Translations under genes and position numbers: made by a program
The notes under the pieces: generated by a model
The model's input: the letters and a program-made list of their open reading frames with translations, nothing else
Databases searched by the model: none
Told to the model about the DNA's origin: nothing
In this document: piece after piece, positions 1-9,403 of the stretch
Layout: each line of letters begins with the position of its first letter
Position numbering within the stretch: the first letter of the stretch is position 1
Assembly (NCBI GenBank): GCA_045604155.1
Contig: JAZUNN010000073.1
Span: forward strand, 1-64,000
Reading direction: 5' to 3'
Origin: JAISGQ01 sp045604155
Lineage (GTDB): Bacteria; Bacillota; Clostridia; Oscillospirales; Acutalibacteraceae
Length of the DNA: 64,000 nt

Positions 1-2
1 AT

Positions 3-71
3 GCTGTCTGTGACGGTTATCATATTGGTGTGTTCGTGGAGAAGCTTCAAAGCTATATTGATCAGTTTTAA
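3..71 (+). CDS. C-terminal end of an unidentified gene (partial)
   Basis: The third frame is open from the window edge to a TAA and gives a plausible C-terminus ending VEKLQSYIDQF. The 5' part lies outside the window. Only 22 codons are visible, so no family can be named. It lies on the same strand as the acetyltransferase gene that follows about 70 bases later. Confidence 0.35.
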   Translation, partial: AVCDGYHIGVFVEKLQSYIDQF

Positions 72-140
72 CGTAAATTCGACTGGTTCCAATTTGTGCA
101 ACAGATAAATGAACCGGAATTTGTAGAAGGGAACGATAAT

Positions 141-584
141 ATGATACGACATGCAACAATAGCAGATGCATCAAGAATAGCAGAAATATTGATTTTTACA
201 AAGAGAATGAATTATAGAAAGATTTTTCAGAATGACAAGGTGTCATTTGGAGAAATGCAAGTATACCCATTGGCAAAAAAATATATTGATAATCCGGATG
301 AATTGGATGGGATATGGGTTTATGATGATGAATTTGTTAAAGGAGTAATACATCATGACGGAAAACAGATTGTAGAATTGTATGTTGATTCATTTTTTGA
401 AAATCAAGGTATTGGAAGCAAGCTTATAAAATATGCTATTGAGCAGTTAGATTGTGATTTTTTATGGGTTCTTGAAAAGAACATAAAGGCAATACGTTTT
501 TATCAAAGGCACGGTTTTGTGATTACAGAAGAAAAACAATATGAAGAAGGCACAACAGAATATATTGTCAAAATGCAGCGATAA
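141..584 (+). CDS. GNAT-family N-acetyltransferase
   Basis: This 147-residue protein has the size of a single GNAT domain. Family members transfer an acetyl group from acetyl-CoA to an amine. The acetyl-CoA loop is visible as QGIGS at residues 89-93, after the beta-4 strand IVELYVDSFF, and a C-terminal segment with ...AIRFYQRHGF is typical of motif B. The ATG at 141 was chosen over an upstream in-frame start because an AGAAGGGA ribosome binding site sits at 125-132. The substrate is unknown. The gene is visibly more AT-rich than most of the window, which could reflect a different origin. Confidence 0.85.
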   Translation: MIRHATIADASRIAEILIFTKRMNYRKIFQNDKVSFGEMQVYPLAKKYIDNPDELDGIWVYDDEFVKGVIHHDGKQIVELYVDSFFENQGIGSKLIKYAIEQLDCDFLWVLEKNIKAIRFYQRHGFVITEEKQYEEGTTEYIVKMQR

Positions 585-719
585 ATTCCAATTTATCGAG
601 CAGTACAGAAACGCATCCAATCGCTTTTCTTGCCCTGCTTTATGCACCGATATACTGCTTTTTCTACGATATCAGCTCCTTGTGAACAGTTGGTATACTC
701 CTTTTATTTTTTCAAATAA

Positions 720-753
720 CAAATCCGTGTGTCCAAAAGGACACACGGATTTG
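720..753. terminator. Bidirectional hairpin terminator
   Basis: A perfect 15-bp stem (CAAATCCGTGTGTCC and its complement) closes an AAAA loop. It lies between the converging acetyltransferase gene and GH16 gene, and T-rich sequence lies on both sides. The 130 bases between 585 and 719 show no gene. Confidence 0.8.
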
Positions 754-785
754 TTTCTATGGGCAATGAATCACTTTTCTTATTA

Positions 786-2156
786 TCAGCCGATCTTTTC
801 CACTCTGACGTTCTTGATATAAACATCTGCTATGGAGCCGTTATGACCCATATTGAACTCAAGACGGCCGTTGGGGTCTGTTCTGTCGTTCATGTCGAAC
901 TCATAGGTGAAGGTCTGCCATTCGGGAGTGATGGTCAGCTCGGTATCGGGGAGATAGCGGATCCATCCTGCGGTAGGTGCGGAAACGCACACGATAATAT
1001 CTCGGGTTTCGTTGGATGCAGCGTCAAAGGTGACTCTGTACTTGCTGCCCTTGATCATGGGAAGCTCGGGCTGTACAAGCTGAACGGAATAGTCCTCTGT
1101 ACCCTCTGCCTCGCTGGTGATGATCATGGTGTTATCCTTGATTTCTGCAGCACCTTCGCCGCCGTTGAAAAGAAGGAACTTCCAGTTTACATCATCGGTA
1201 AGATCCTCATTTTCGGAGAAATCGCCGTTAAAGATATAGTTGCCGTCTTCGGTAGGCTCTCTGTACTCTGCCTCGGGCTTTGTGACGTTGGTGTCATACT
1301 CGGGCTTCTGATATACTCGTACGTAGTCGATGAGGAATTCAGCCTTGTCAAAATCGGTGGTTTCGTCGGGATTGCCGGGCCATGTGCCGCCGACTGCAAG
1401 GTTCATCTGAACGAAGAAGGTCTGATTGAAGGGTGCGGGATAGGGCTTCTCTGTGCCGCCGTTTGCGGTAAACCAGTCATTTACGGTAAGAGTCAGGTTG
1501 CCGTCGACATACCAGCGGAATTCTCCCGGCTCCCACTCAACGCTGTACTCATGGAATCCGTCCGCAAAGGAGCCGTCCTCAAGCTGGAGGAATCCCTGCT
1601 GCTCTGCGTGGGGCTCACCGTAGTGGATGGTGGTGTATGCGATGTGAGTCTGACTGCCGAGGACTTCCATGATGTCAATTTCGCCGCACTTTGGCCACTG
1701 ACCGTAGAAGCTTTCATCTGTAGGCATCATCCAGATTGCAGGCCACAGACCCTGACCTTCGGGCACCTTTGCGCTGACAACTACCTTGCCGTACATGAAG
1801 TCCTTCTTATTCTGGGTGGTGACTTTGCCTGAGGTGTAATAATCTCTGCCGTCTTTTTCCGTCTTTATTGCCTTGAGAACAAGGTTGCCGTCTTTTACAA
1901 ATACGTTTTCGGTGGAGGTGGTGTACTCCTGAAGCTCCTGATTTGTCCAGCCGGGCTCATGGGGTTCGTAATTCCATGTATCCATGTCCATTTCACTGCC
2001 GGTAAATTCATCGTGCCAGAGAAGAGAATATCCCTCGTACTGAGGCACTTCAATCTCAGGCTCTGTCTTTGTGTCCTTTTCTCCTTTGCAGCCTGCTGCA
2101 ACGCCGATAATCATTGCCAGTGCGCAAATGAGTGCGAATAATCTGGTTTTTTTCAT
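786..2156 (-). CDS. Secreted GH16 beta-glucanase lipoprotein with C-terminal carbohydrate-binding-like module
   Basis: The 456-residue protein starts at the ATG at 2156, behind an AAGGAGA site; longer in-frame starts lack one. Residues 1-23 form a lipoprotein signal ending in the lipobox VAAGC, so it is probably anchored outside the membrane at Cys23. The GH16 domain covers about residues 45-283 and contains the signature GEIDIMEVLG; Glu159 and Glu164 are the expected nucleophile and acid/base. GH16 enzymes cut beta-1,3, mixed-linkage or xyloglucan-type beta-glucans. Residues from about 305 (NYIFNGDFSE) resemble the start of a CBM4/9-type module. The nearby AraC regulator and GH5 gene on the same strand suggest a beta-glucan locus. 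Confidence 0.92.
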   Translation of the reverse strand: MKKTRLFALICALAMIIGVAAGCKGEKDTKTEPEIEVPQYEGYSLLWHDEFTGSEMDMDTWNYEPHEPGWTNQELQEYTTSTENVFVKDGNLVLKAIKTEKDGRDYYTSGKVTTQNKKDFMYGKVVVSAKVPEGQGLWPAIWMMPTDESFYGQWPKCGEIDIMEVLGSQTHIAYTTIHYGEPHAEQQGFLQLEDGSFADGFHEYSVEWEPGEFRWYVDGNLTLTVNDWFTANGGTEKPYPAPFNQTFFVQMNLAVGGTWPGNPDETTDFDKAEFLIDYVRVYQKPEYDTNVTKPEAEYREPTEDGNYIFNGDFSENEDLTDDVNWKFLLFNGGEGAAEIKDNTMIITSEAEGTEDYSVQLVQPELPMIKGSKYRVTFDAASNETRDIIVCVSAPTAGWIRYLPDTELTITPEWQTFTYEFDMNDRTDPNGRLEFNMGHNGSIADVYIKNVRVEKIG

Positions 2157-2314
2157 GCCAATTCTCCTTACTCTTCTTTTTTTTCGTAAATTCACACCTG
2201 TCAGGATGGCTCTGCTTTTGTAAGCAAAGTAACTATTATTCCTGTCCTGATTCAATCATATTATATTCTTCCATGCTTTTTATATCGTTTTAAGGCTAAA
2301 AATATAAAAACAAG

Positions 2315-2357
2315 AAACCGAAATAACTGCGATATTCAATCACGGTTATTTCGGTTT
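2315..2357 (-). terminator. Hairpin terminator downstream of the AraC gene
   Basis: The 13-bp stem AAACCGAAATAAC/GTTATTTCGGTTT has a 17-base loop. Read leftward it is followed by TTGTTTTTATATTTTTAG. It separates the AraC gene from the GH16 gene, so GH16 probably has its own promoter in 2160-2310. Confidence 0.75.
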
Positions 2358-2370
2358 ATGTTTCTTTTCC

Positions 2371-3141
2371 TCAATCTTCTTTTTCCTGACTCCATATCAG
2401 GCTGTGCTCACGCTGATATATCTGCTCACGGTACTTTCTCGGGGTTATTCCGACTCTCTTATGAAATACGTGAACAAAGTAGCTCTGGGATGCAAATGCA
2501 AGATAGTTTGATATATCCACTATTGACATTTCCGAATATTTCAGAAGTCTCTGAGCTTCCTCAATTTTGAGCCTGGTTATATAATCGCTTACTGCAAAAT
2601 CCGTTTCTTTCCTGAAAAGCTTGGACAGATATCCCGGTGAGACTCCTGCGTTTTCTGCCAGCTCTTCAAGGGTTATTCTGTTGTGCAGGTGAAGATAGAT
2701 ATAATCCACCGTCTTTTTTACAAGCCTCGAAATCTCAGGGCGCTCACGCAGCTCCTTCATTCTTTCGGTAAAGTCCAGCACCATGGCGTGATGAAGCTGT
2801 ACAATATCCTCCACCATGTAAAGCCTGTCCATTTTTGTTATGTAAAAATCGCTCAGTCCGTAGGCGTGCTCCAGCACCATGCCTCCTTCAACGCAGAAAC
2901 GTGTGACAAGGGCTGTGGTGATGATAAAATGGTAGCGCATATTCTGAAGTGAATCCGAGGAAAGGACACCCATTCCCGCTGCTGCGGCAAATTCGTTGTC
3001 CTCGCAGTTTTTCTTTACATAGGGTACGTCACCGTTTTTTACGGCTTCATAGAAGGAAAATTCCTTTTCCAGCGCCCGATGGGACTCTGTAAGCTCTCTC
3101 TGACGGAATTTCTCCATTACCCACTCTTTTTCTGCTGCCAT
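2371..3141 (-). CDS. AraC-family transcriptional regulator
   Basis: The last 100 or so of 256 residues form the double helix-turn-helix of AraC/XylS proteins: the first helix pair around ITLEELAENAGVSPGYLSKLF and the family motif around DISNYLAFASQSYFVHVFHKRVGITPRKYR. The N-terminal 150 residues are helical, are not a recognisable cupin, and presumably sense an unknown ligand. It sits between the GH16 and GH5 genes on the same strand, which suggests control of beta-glucan genes. The match to the DNA-binding domain is clear, while the target is inferred. Confidence 0.9.
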   Translation of the reverse strand: MAAEKEWVMEKFRQRELTESHRALEKEFSFYEAVKNGDVPYVKKNCEDNEFAAAAGMGVLSSDSLQNMRYHFIITTALVTRFCVEGGMVLEHAYGLSDFYITKMDRLYMVEDIVQLHHAMVLDFTERMKELRERPEISRLVKKTVDYIYLHLHNRITLEELAENAGVSPGYLSKLFRKETDFAVSDYITRLKIEEAQRLLKYSEMSIVDISNYLAFASQSYFVHVFHKRVGITPRKYREQIYQREHSLIWSQEKED

Positions 3142-3213
3142 CTTCTCACCTCTTTTCCCGAGTCTGTCTTTTATACATTATAATTATAACCTGACATCTT
3201 TAAGATATCAACA

Positions 3214-4164
3214 TCAGATATATCTGAGAATCTCCTCACGTACTGCATCAAGACGTTCATCAGACAGGCCGAAGTCCATTTCCTTATAGCTCCATGCGCT
3301 TCTTGCAATGCCATATTTTTCAAAGACACTGTTGATTGCCTTGAACCACTTCACTGTGTCCTCAGGAGATGCAATGTCGATAACTCCGTATTCTCCGCAG
3401 TAGAGAACAGTGTTGTTCTTCTTTGCGGTTTCTATTGCTTCTGCAAAGAAGTTTTCAAAAAACTCAGGTGTGATGTTGCTTTCATCAAAGCTGAATCTGT
3501 CCTCGGGGTTCAGCTTGTCTGTCCATGTTGCTCCCTGATGGGTGAATTTAAGAGGTTCGTAGCAATGGAAATTATAAATTACTCTGTCGTCATAGGGTGC
3601 TGCAAGATCCTTTACGGCTGATGCACAGTTGTTGTAATAGCTGCCTACGAGAATCAGGGTGTCGGGTGCGATTGCTCTGATTCTTCTGATGCACTCGTTG
3701 GATACTCTGTTCCATGTGTCGATGTAACTCTTTTCGGTAACTTCGTTGAGAAGCTCGAAAAGAACATTTTCTGAAAATCTGCCGTAGCGCTCTGCAATTT
3801 TCTCCCACAGACGGTAAAAGCGCTCCTGATATGCTTCGCTTTCAAAGAAGCCCTCTTCTTTGTGACCGGGGTCAAATGAGAATCCTGCGGTTTTGTGAAG
3901 GTCGATGACAACCTTCAGACCGTATTTTCCGCACCACTCAAGAGCATTGTCAATATGAGCAAAGCCCTCTTCCTTATAGCCGCCTATATTATCCTCAAGT
4001 ACGTTGTAGTCAACGGGAATTCTCACATGGTCTGCGCCCCATGAAGCGATTTTTGCAATATCGGACTCCACAATAAAGCCGTTGAGCCGCTCGTCGCTGT
4101 AATCGCACTGGGAAAGCCAGCCTCCGAGATTTATCCCTTTGTTTATGCCTCTGCTTCTGAGCAT
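3214..4164 (-). CDS. GH5-family glycoside hydrolase (endoglucanase/beta-glycosidase-like)
   Basis: The 316-residue protein is about the size of a bare GH5 catalytic domain. The opening MLRSRGINKGINLGGWL matches the exo-glucanase/cellulase type. ELLNE (acid/base Glu141) and CGEYG (nucleophile Glu258) mark the two catalytic strands, and HCYEP is also present. The ATG at 4164 has a GGCGG site upstream; the two in-frame ATGs further upstream do not. No signal peptide is visible, so it probably acts in the cytoplasm on imported beta-glucan oligosaccharides. It is divergent from the HAD-GH3 pair across a 278-base AT-rich region. Confidence 0.9.
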   Translation of the reverse strand: MLRSRGINKGINLGGWLSQCDYSDERLNGFIVESDIAKIASWGADHVRIPVDYNVLEDNIGGYKEEGFAHIDNALEWCGKYGLKVVIDLHKTAGFSFDPGHKEEGFFESEAYQERFYRLWEKIAERYGRFSENVLFELLNEVTEKSYIDTWNRVSNECIRRIRAIAPDTLILVGSYYNNCASAVKDLAAPYDDRVIYNFHCYEPLKFTHQGATWTDKLNPEDRFSFDESNITPEFFENFFAEAIETAKKNNTVLYCGEYGVIDIASPEDTVKWFKAINSVFEKYGIARSAWSYKEMDFGLSDERLDAVREEILRYI

Positions 4165-4442
4165 GACAGTTCCGCCTTTCATTATCATTTACAGCTTTAT
4201 ATTTACATATTTCATCTGTAAATAATATAAAAATAATATTGTTTATGTAATTTTCATGTTCTGTAATTCAAATTTTTACTTTTTATACTTTGCACTATAT
4301 TTTCACTTGCATTGAATATGTAAAACGTTTATAATAATATATGACTATTGCACAGAATATTTCAAAATACATCTATGTTTTTAGTTAATAGTTTTATCAA
4401 ATTTAAGGATCTTAATACATATCAAACAAGGAGAGTGACGGA
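4165..4442. other. Divergent intergenic region between GH5 and HAD/GH3 genes
   Basis: This AT-rich stretch presumably holds both divergent promoters. No coding sequence is visible. AAACGTTT at 4323-4330 resembles the core of LacI-type operators but does not extend into a good palindrome. The right end carries AAGGAGAGTGACGG as the binding site for the HAD gene. Confidence 0.5.
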
Positions 4443-5297
4443 ATGGCCAATGAACTGACGGAATTTGCAAAAAGAAAGGATTTTCTTGTATGCGTTGACA
4501 GTGACGGCTGTGCCATGGACACCATGGATATCAAGCACATCCGGTGCTTCGGTCCGTGCATGGTGAACGAGTGGGGGCTTTCACAATGGGAAGAGCCTAT
4601 ACTCAAGCGCTGGAATGATATTAATCTCTATACCATGACCCGTGGAATCAACCGATTCAAGGCTCTTTCAATGGCTCTTTCTGAAATTGACGGTCAATAC
4701 TGCACTATAGAAGACCTGAGTACACTGAATGAATGGGCAGAAACCAGCGGTGAGCTTTCAAACAACGCTCTGAAACGTGCCATTGAAATAAAAAAGGACA
4801 GTATCTCCCTTAAAAAGGCCCTTTCGTGGAGTGAGGCTGTCAACAAATCAATAACTGCTCTGCCCGAAGAAAGCAAGCTTCCCTTTCCGATGGCACGTGA
4901 GGCTCTCCGCTTTGCCCACGAAAGGGCTGATGTTGCCATAGTTTCAAGCGCAAACCTTGATGCGGTGCTGGAAGAATGGGAAAAATTCTCACTTCTTCCA
5001 CACACCGATATTGTTCTTGCGCAGAATGCGGGCAGTAAGGCTTTCTGCATAGGTGAACTGCTGAAAAAAGGGTATCTGCCAGAAAATGTGATAATGTGCG
5101 GCGATGCACCGGGTGATATGGACGCAGCAAGGAAAAACGGGGTTTTCTATTACCCCATTCTTGTCAGACACGAAAAGGAAAGCTGGGAGGAATTTATCTC
5201 CGAGGCTTTCGACAGACTTATAAATAATACTTACGGAGGTCAATATGAAAAAGACAAAGAAACCGCTTTCCTCAAAAACCTTGGAGAAGATGCTTAA
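4443..5297 (+). CDS. HAD-superfamily hydrolase
   Basis: The 284-residue protein has the haloacid dehalogenase motifs: VDSDGCAMD near residue 18 (Asp19 and Asp21 as nucleophile and acid), a serine in AIVSSAN, a conserved lysine in the GSKAF region, and CGDAPGDMDAA for the metal site. Such enzymes are mostly phosphatases. A large helical cap, about residues 30-150, lies between motifs I and II. It overlaps the following GH3 gene by 53 bases, so the two are translated together; it may act on a phosphorylated sugar from the same pathway, but that is inference. Confidence 0.82.
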   Translation: MANELTEFAKRKDFLVCVDSDGCAMDTMDIKHIRCFGPCMVNEWGLSQWEEPILKRWNDINLYTMTRGINRFKALSMALSEIDGQYCTIEDLSTLNEWAETSGELSNNALKRAIEIKKDSISLKKALSWSEAVNKSITALPEESKLPFPMAREALRFAHERADVAIVSSANLDAVLEEWEKFSLLPHTDIVLAQNAGSKAFCIGELLKKGYLPENVIMCGDAPGDMDAARKNGVFYYPILVRHEKESWEEFISEAFDRLINNTYGGQYEKDKETAFLKNLGEDA

Positions 5298-7089
5298 AAA
5301 GGGAATTCTCAACGGTGTTGATCTCAAGGCTGTGCCTTATAATCTCAGCGACGAAGATATAGGGTGGGTCAAAACCACTATCGAAGGCATGAGTGACGAA
5401 GAAAAGGTCGGTCAGCTCTTCTTCCAGCTTACCATGGGCATGGATGAAAATTATCTTCGTGAGCTTATGGAGAAATACCATCTCGGCGGCTGCCGATACA
5501 ACAATATGCCCGGTATGGCTGTACAGACTCAGAACCGTATTCTCCAGCAGTATGCGAAGGTTCCTCTTATCATCGCCTGCAACACCGAGGGCGGCGGAAA
5601 CGGCTGCTGCTCTGACGGAACATATATCGGCTCCGGTATAAAGATCGGTGCAACAGGCAAGACAGAGTATGCTCGTGACCTTGGACGCATGGCAAACGAG
5701 GAGGCTGCTGTAATCGGCTGCAACATGGCTTTTGCTCCCGTTTGCGATATTCACTATAACTGGGAAAATACTGAGATTGTTTCCCGTGCATTCGGCAACG
5801 ACCCTGCACGTGTTGCAGAAATGAGCAAGGCTTATCTTGAAGGTGCTCACACTATCGAAGGCTTCGCCTGCGCTGCAAAGCATTTCCCCGGCAACGGTCA
5901 GGATTTCCGTGATGCTCACATTGCAAACAACATAAACACCTGCAATGAGAAAGAGTGGATGGCAACCTACGGAATGGTTTACAAAACTCTTATAAACGCA
6001 GGACTTGATGCAATCATGGGCGGTCATATCATGATGCCCGAATATATGCGTGGTATTAAGCCCGGCATAAAGGATGAGGAAATGCTTCCTGCCACCCTCT
6101 GCCCCGAAATCATGACCGGTCTGCTCCGTGAAAAGCTCGGCTTCAACGGTATGGTCGTTACCGATGCAAGTCACATGGTGGCTATGACTGACCGCATGAC
6201 AAGAAAAGAAATGCTTCCTGCCTCCATCAATGCAGGATGCGATATGTTCCTTTTCTTCAACGATCCTGATGAGGATTTCAATACCATGCTTGATGCCTAT
6301 AAGGATGGCACTATCTCCGAAGAAAGAATGAACGAGGCTCTCACCCGTATTATCGGTCTGAAGGCTCACATGGGTCTTAACAAAAAGGCAAAGGAAGAGC
6401 TTGTTCCTTCTCCCGAAACCGCTGCAGCAACCATCGGCAAGGCTGAATATATCGCTGCCTGCGAAGCAATCAGCAAGGATTCAATCACTCTTGTAAAATA
6501 CAAGGACAAGGACGTACTCCCCCTGACTCCCGAAAAATACAAGAGAATCATGATAGTCTATGTGAAGGGTGCCGCAGGTCCTATGGACGCTCTTGTTCAG
6601 ATGGCCATGGGCGGCGGTGCAGGAAAGAAGAATCCTGCTGAAGAGCTGCGTGACAGACTTATCGAAAAGGGATTCGATGCATTTATTTATGAGAGTCCTC
6701 TGGATAAGATGAAGAAGCAGATTGCAGCAGGTGAAAAACCCAATCTCAACCTCTATTTTGCAGGCAAGAACGCAATCAGCGATTTCGTTTCCGGGCAGGA
6801 TCTTGTAATCACCCTCTGCGATGTCATGAACGGCAGACCCTCCTTCGGTCTTTCCAAGGGCGGCGGAGAGATTCCCTGGTATGTTTTTGAGCTGCCTGTT
6901 GTGGCTGTCAGCGTAAATGCACCCACAATGCTGGCCGACATTCCTCAGGTGCGCACTTATATCAACGCCTACGACTCCAAGCCCTCTACCCTTGATGCCC
7001 TTGTTGAAAATCTCGTCACGGGCGCAGATGCATTCAAGGGAAAAGACCCCATCGACAGCTTCTGCGGTCTGTGGGATGCAAAAATCTGA
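5245..7089 (+). CDS. GH3-family glycosidase, NagZ-like beta-N-acetylhexosaminidase type
   Basis: The 614-residue protein has an N-terminal GH3 barrel (about residues 45-375) and a C-terminal domain. KHFPGNG at 212-218 is followed by Asp223 and His225, the acid/base dyad used by the NagZ branch. VVTDASHM places the nucleophile at Asp307. No signal peptide is visible. The start at 5245 lies inside the HAD gene and is supported by ACGGAGG about 5 bases upstream. NagZ-type enzymes remove terminal N-acetylglucosamine, but some relatives are beta-glucosidases or phosphorylases, so the substrate is uncertain. Confidence 0.88.
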   Translation: MKKTKKPLSSKTLEKMLKKGILNGVDLKAVPYNLSDEDIGWVKTTIEGMSDEEKVGQLFFQLTMGMDENYLRELMEKYHLGGCRYNNMPGMAVQTQNRILQQYAKVPLIIACNTEGGGNGCCSDGTYIGSGIKIGATGKTEYARDLGRMANEEAAVIGCNMAFAPVCDIHYNWENTEIVSRAFGNDPARVAEMSKAYLEGAHTIEGFACAAKHFPGNGQDFRDAHIANNINTCNEKEWMATYGMVYKTLINAGLDAIMGGHIMMPEYMRGIKPGIKDEEMLPATLCPEIMTGLLREKLGFNGMVVTDASHMVAMTDRMTRKEMLPASINAGCDMFLFFNDPDEDFNTMLDAYKDGTISEERMNEALTRIIGLKAHMGLNKKAKEELVPSPETAAATIGKAEYIAACEAISKDSITLVKYKDKDVLPLTPEKYKRIMIVYVKGAAGPMDALVQMAMGGGAGKKNPAEELRDRLIEKGFDAFIYESPLDKMKKQIAAGEKPNLNLYFAGKNAISDFVSGQDLVITLCDVMNGRPSFGLSKGGGEIPWYVFELPVVAVSVNAPTMLADIPQVRTYINAYDSKPSTLDALVENLVTGADAFKGKDPIDSFCGLWDAKI

Positions 7090-7098
7090 TTTATATTG

Positions 7099-7128
7099 AA
7101 AAAAGGAACCCTTTCGGGTTCCTTTTTT
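7099..7128. terminator. Bidirectional hairpin terminator
   Basis: AAAAAAGGAACCC-TTTC-GGGTTCCTTTTTT is a perfect 13-bp stem with A and T flanks. It serves both the GH3 gene (rightward) and the ABC permease gene (leftward). Confidence 0.92.
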
Positions 7129-7129
7129 A

Positions 7130-9400
7130 TTATTCCGCTCCTTTCAGAGCCTCTACCATGTCGATCTTTTTATTCTTGCGTGAAACGAATATACCAACTA
7201 TCAGCGATACACCGAAAGTAAGCAGAACACTGACAAGGAATGTAAGAAGTCCGACAGTCAGGTTAAGCTCATATTCGGATACGAGTGCGTCCAGAAGTAT
7301 CTGAAGGACAACCATTCCTGCAGGGAAGCCTATGATTATGCCTATAACCGTCAGCCACATATTCTGGCTTATGAGAATACTTCCTATCTTTCTGTCGCGG
7401 AAGCCCACAACCTTCAGTGTGGCAAGCTCACGGGAGCGCTCAATATAGCTCATAACGCCCAGATTGTACAGCACAACCACGCTGAGGAGCACTGCGGCAA
7501 CCATGAGAATAAGTATCATAAGGTCCATAAGTTCCATGAATGAATCGTAGGACTCCATTACCGCAGCTTTCGTCTGCTTGCCTGCGATAAGCTCGCTGTC
7601 TGCAATGTTTTCGGGTATTACATCTGTGAATATGCTGCCGATGTGATATGTAAGCCCGATTTCATCTGCATACTCGTCAGTAATGACTACACTCTCACTG
7701 ACAAGCGAGCGGATAATTCCCGCTACTTTTACGGAGTATGTTTCCTCAGAGCCATAGGGAGAAAATTCAATGGTATCCCCTACTTTTATATCCTTCGCAA
7801 GGCGGCGGCAGATATATACTCCGTCGTTTCCTATAACAACAGGTCTGCCTTCTTCGTCTGTGAAATTGATTTTGCCGTTATCAAGGCTGTATACCTCAAG
7901 GCTTGTGGTCTTATCTCCGAGCTTTATTGCTTCTGATGCTATAAAGTCGCCTTCAAGCTCCTCTGCAAGGGCGATTACATCACTGTTGTCTGCAGATTCG
8001 GAGATGTTGACCTTTGTAACATAGTTGTTTGCATCGCCATTGAGCACTGAGATAAATTCATCCATTGTATCCCTCATGCCAAGTCCGCCTACAAGCAGCA
8101 CCATGCAGCCGACAACGCCTACAAGTGTCATGGCTGAGCGTGCCTTATTGCGCACAAGGTCACGGATATTCCACTTTGTGGAGAAAGGCAGCTTCTTCCA
8201 CAGCCATGTATTTTCAATCTTCATGGGCTTTACTTTTTTAGGACGGTAGGGACGAAGTGCTTCTGCTGCTGTGCCTTTAAGTACCTTTCTGACAGAAAGA
8301 AAGCTTATGAGTGTAAGCATCAATACCGCTGCTGCAAGCACTATCCAGCAGAAATCGGGGATGTACAGCTTCCATTCGGGCATATCGATATATGTACCCA
8401 TCATACCGTCGGGGTTGACTATCATCCTTGCGATGACAAAACCCAGTCCCACGCCGAGGGCTGCACCCACAAGACCAAGCACCAGACCATAGGAGGTGTA
8501 GTGAGCAAGGATTCGTCTGTCCTTGAAGCCAAGCGCTTTAAGGGTACCAATCTGAACTTTTTCGTTGGCGGTGATTCTATGCATGGTGGTTACCATGGTC
8601 AGCACTGCAATGGCAAGGAAAAGCACGGGCAGAATAGAGCCCATTGTCTTTCCTTCCTCTATCTCACTCTGGGGTCCTGCATAGGCATAATGCTCTTTCT
8701 TCGGCACTACCAGTGTGGTTACTCCCAGGCTGTCCTGAAGAGCATCCTCAAGCTCTGCCTTTGACATTTCCGAGCGGATGTTTATCTGGGGATAGAACTC
8801 CATTCCGAAATTATTCTTTATCATCTTCGGTGTGGCATACGCAAATCCGAAACTGCTGTAATCAGGCATGAGCTGGTTTTCGTCACGGACACAGATTGTG
8901 TGCTCGCCGCTCTTTGCAAAACCCTTTACAGTGCCTTTTACGGATTTTCCCAGATATGTCGCTGTCAGCTCGTCACCTATTTTTATTCCGTTTGCTGCGG
9001 CGAATTTATCGGAAAGCCAGAAGCCTTCTGCGTCTGCATTGTATTCCTCACCCTCGGATATAACGAGCTTTGAAACTGTATATTCCTCGGGCACGAAAAG
9101 TGAAAGTGCATCTGTGCTGTCCTTGATATCAACGTTGACGGAAAGGACTCTGACTGCAGCATCCACTTCAGCAATTTCCTTCACAGCTTTTATATCCTTT
9201 TCGGAAAAGCCTGCTTCATTGTATATTCTGTAATCGGCATAGACAGTATCTTCAAAGAAATTGTCAGTATTTATCTCAATACTGTACCACTCCATATTGA
9301 AGCCTGCAAAAACACCTATGCCCAGGGCAATCATTATTATCATTGATAAAAACTGCGTTTTGTATTTCCACGCCGTTCTGAAAAGTTTTCTTGTCAGCAT
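7130..9400 (-). CDS. ABC transporter permease with two FtsX domains
   Basis: The 756-residue protein has a TM helix at about residues 15-37, a large extracellular domain, three TM helices around 275-385, then a second soluble domain and a C-terminal FtsX domain with three TM helices. RELATLKVVGFRDRKI near the end and VQIGTLKALGFKDRRI in the first half are the typical FtsX loops. This layout is that of MacB/LolCE-like exporters and peptide-resistance permeases. It begins 3 bases after the stop of the ATPase gene, so the two form one transporter. The substrate is unknown. Confidence 0.92.
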   Translation of the reverse strand: MLTRKLFRTAWKYKTQFLSMIIMIALGIGVFAGFNMEWYSIEINTDNFFEDTVYADYRIYNEAGFSEKDIKAVKEIAEVDAAVRVLSVNVDIKDSTDALSLFVPEEYTVSKLVISEGEEYNADAEGFWLSDKFAAANGIKIGDELTATYLGKSVKGTVKGFAKSGEHTICVRDENQLMPDYSSFGFAYATPKMIKNNFGMEFYPQINIRSEMSKAELEDALQDSLGVTTLVVPKKEHYAYAGPQSEIEEGKTMGSILPVLFLAIAVLTMVTTMHRITANEKVQIGTLKALGFKDRRILAHYTSYGLVLGLVGAALGVGLGFVIARMIVNPDGMMGTYIDMPEWKLYIPDFCWIVLAAAVLMLTLISFLSVRKVLKGTAAEALRPYRPKKVKPMKIENTWLWKKLPFSTKWNIRDLVRNKARSAMTLVGVVGCMVLLVGGLGMRDTMDEFISVLNGDANNYVTKVNISESADNSDVIALAEELEGDFIASEAIKLGDKTTSLEVYSLDNGKINFTDEEGRPVVIGNDGVYICRRLAKDIKVGDTIEFSPYGSEETYSVKVAGIIRSLVSESVVITDEYADEIGLTYHIGSIFTDVIPENIADSELIAGKQTKAAVMESYDSFMELMDLMILILMVAAVLLSVVVLYNLGVMSYIERSRELATLKVVGFRDRKIGSILISQNMWLTVIGIIIGFPAGMVVLQILLDALVSEYELNLTVGLLTFLVSVLLTFGVSLIVGIFVSRKNKKIDMVEALKGAE

Positions 9401-9403
9401 CGG

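Noticed and set aside
729..1832. A 367-codon open frame antisense to the GH16 gene
   Set aside because: The GH16 catalytic motifs are on the minus strand. This frame begins inside the terminator hairpin and shows no family features.
4318..4334. Possible LacI-type operator TGTAAAACGTTTATAA before the HAD gene
   Set aside because: Only the central AAACGTTT is symmetric and the half-site spacing is off by one base, so it is too weak to annotate.
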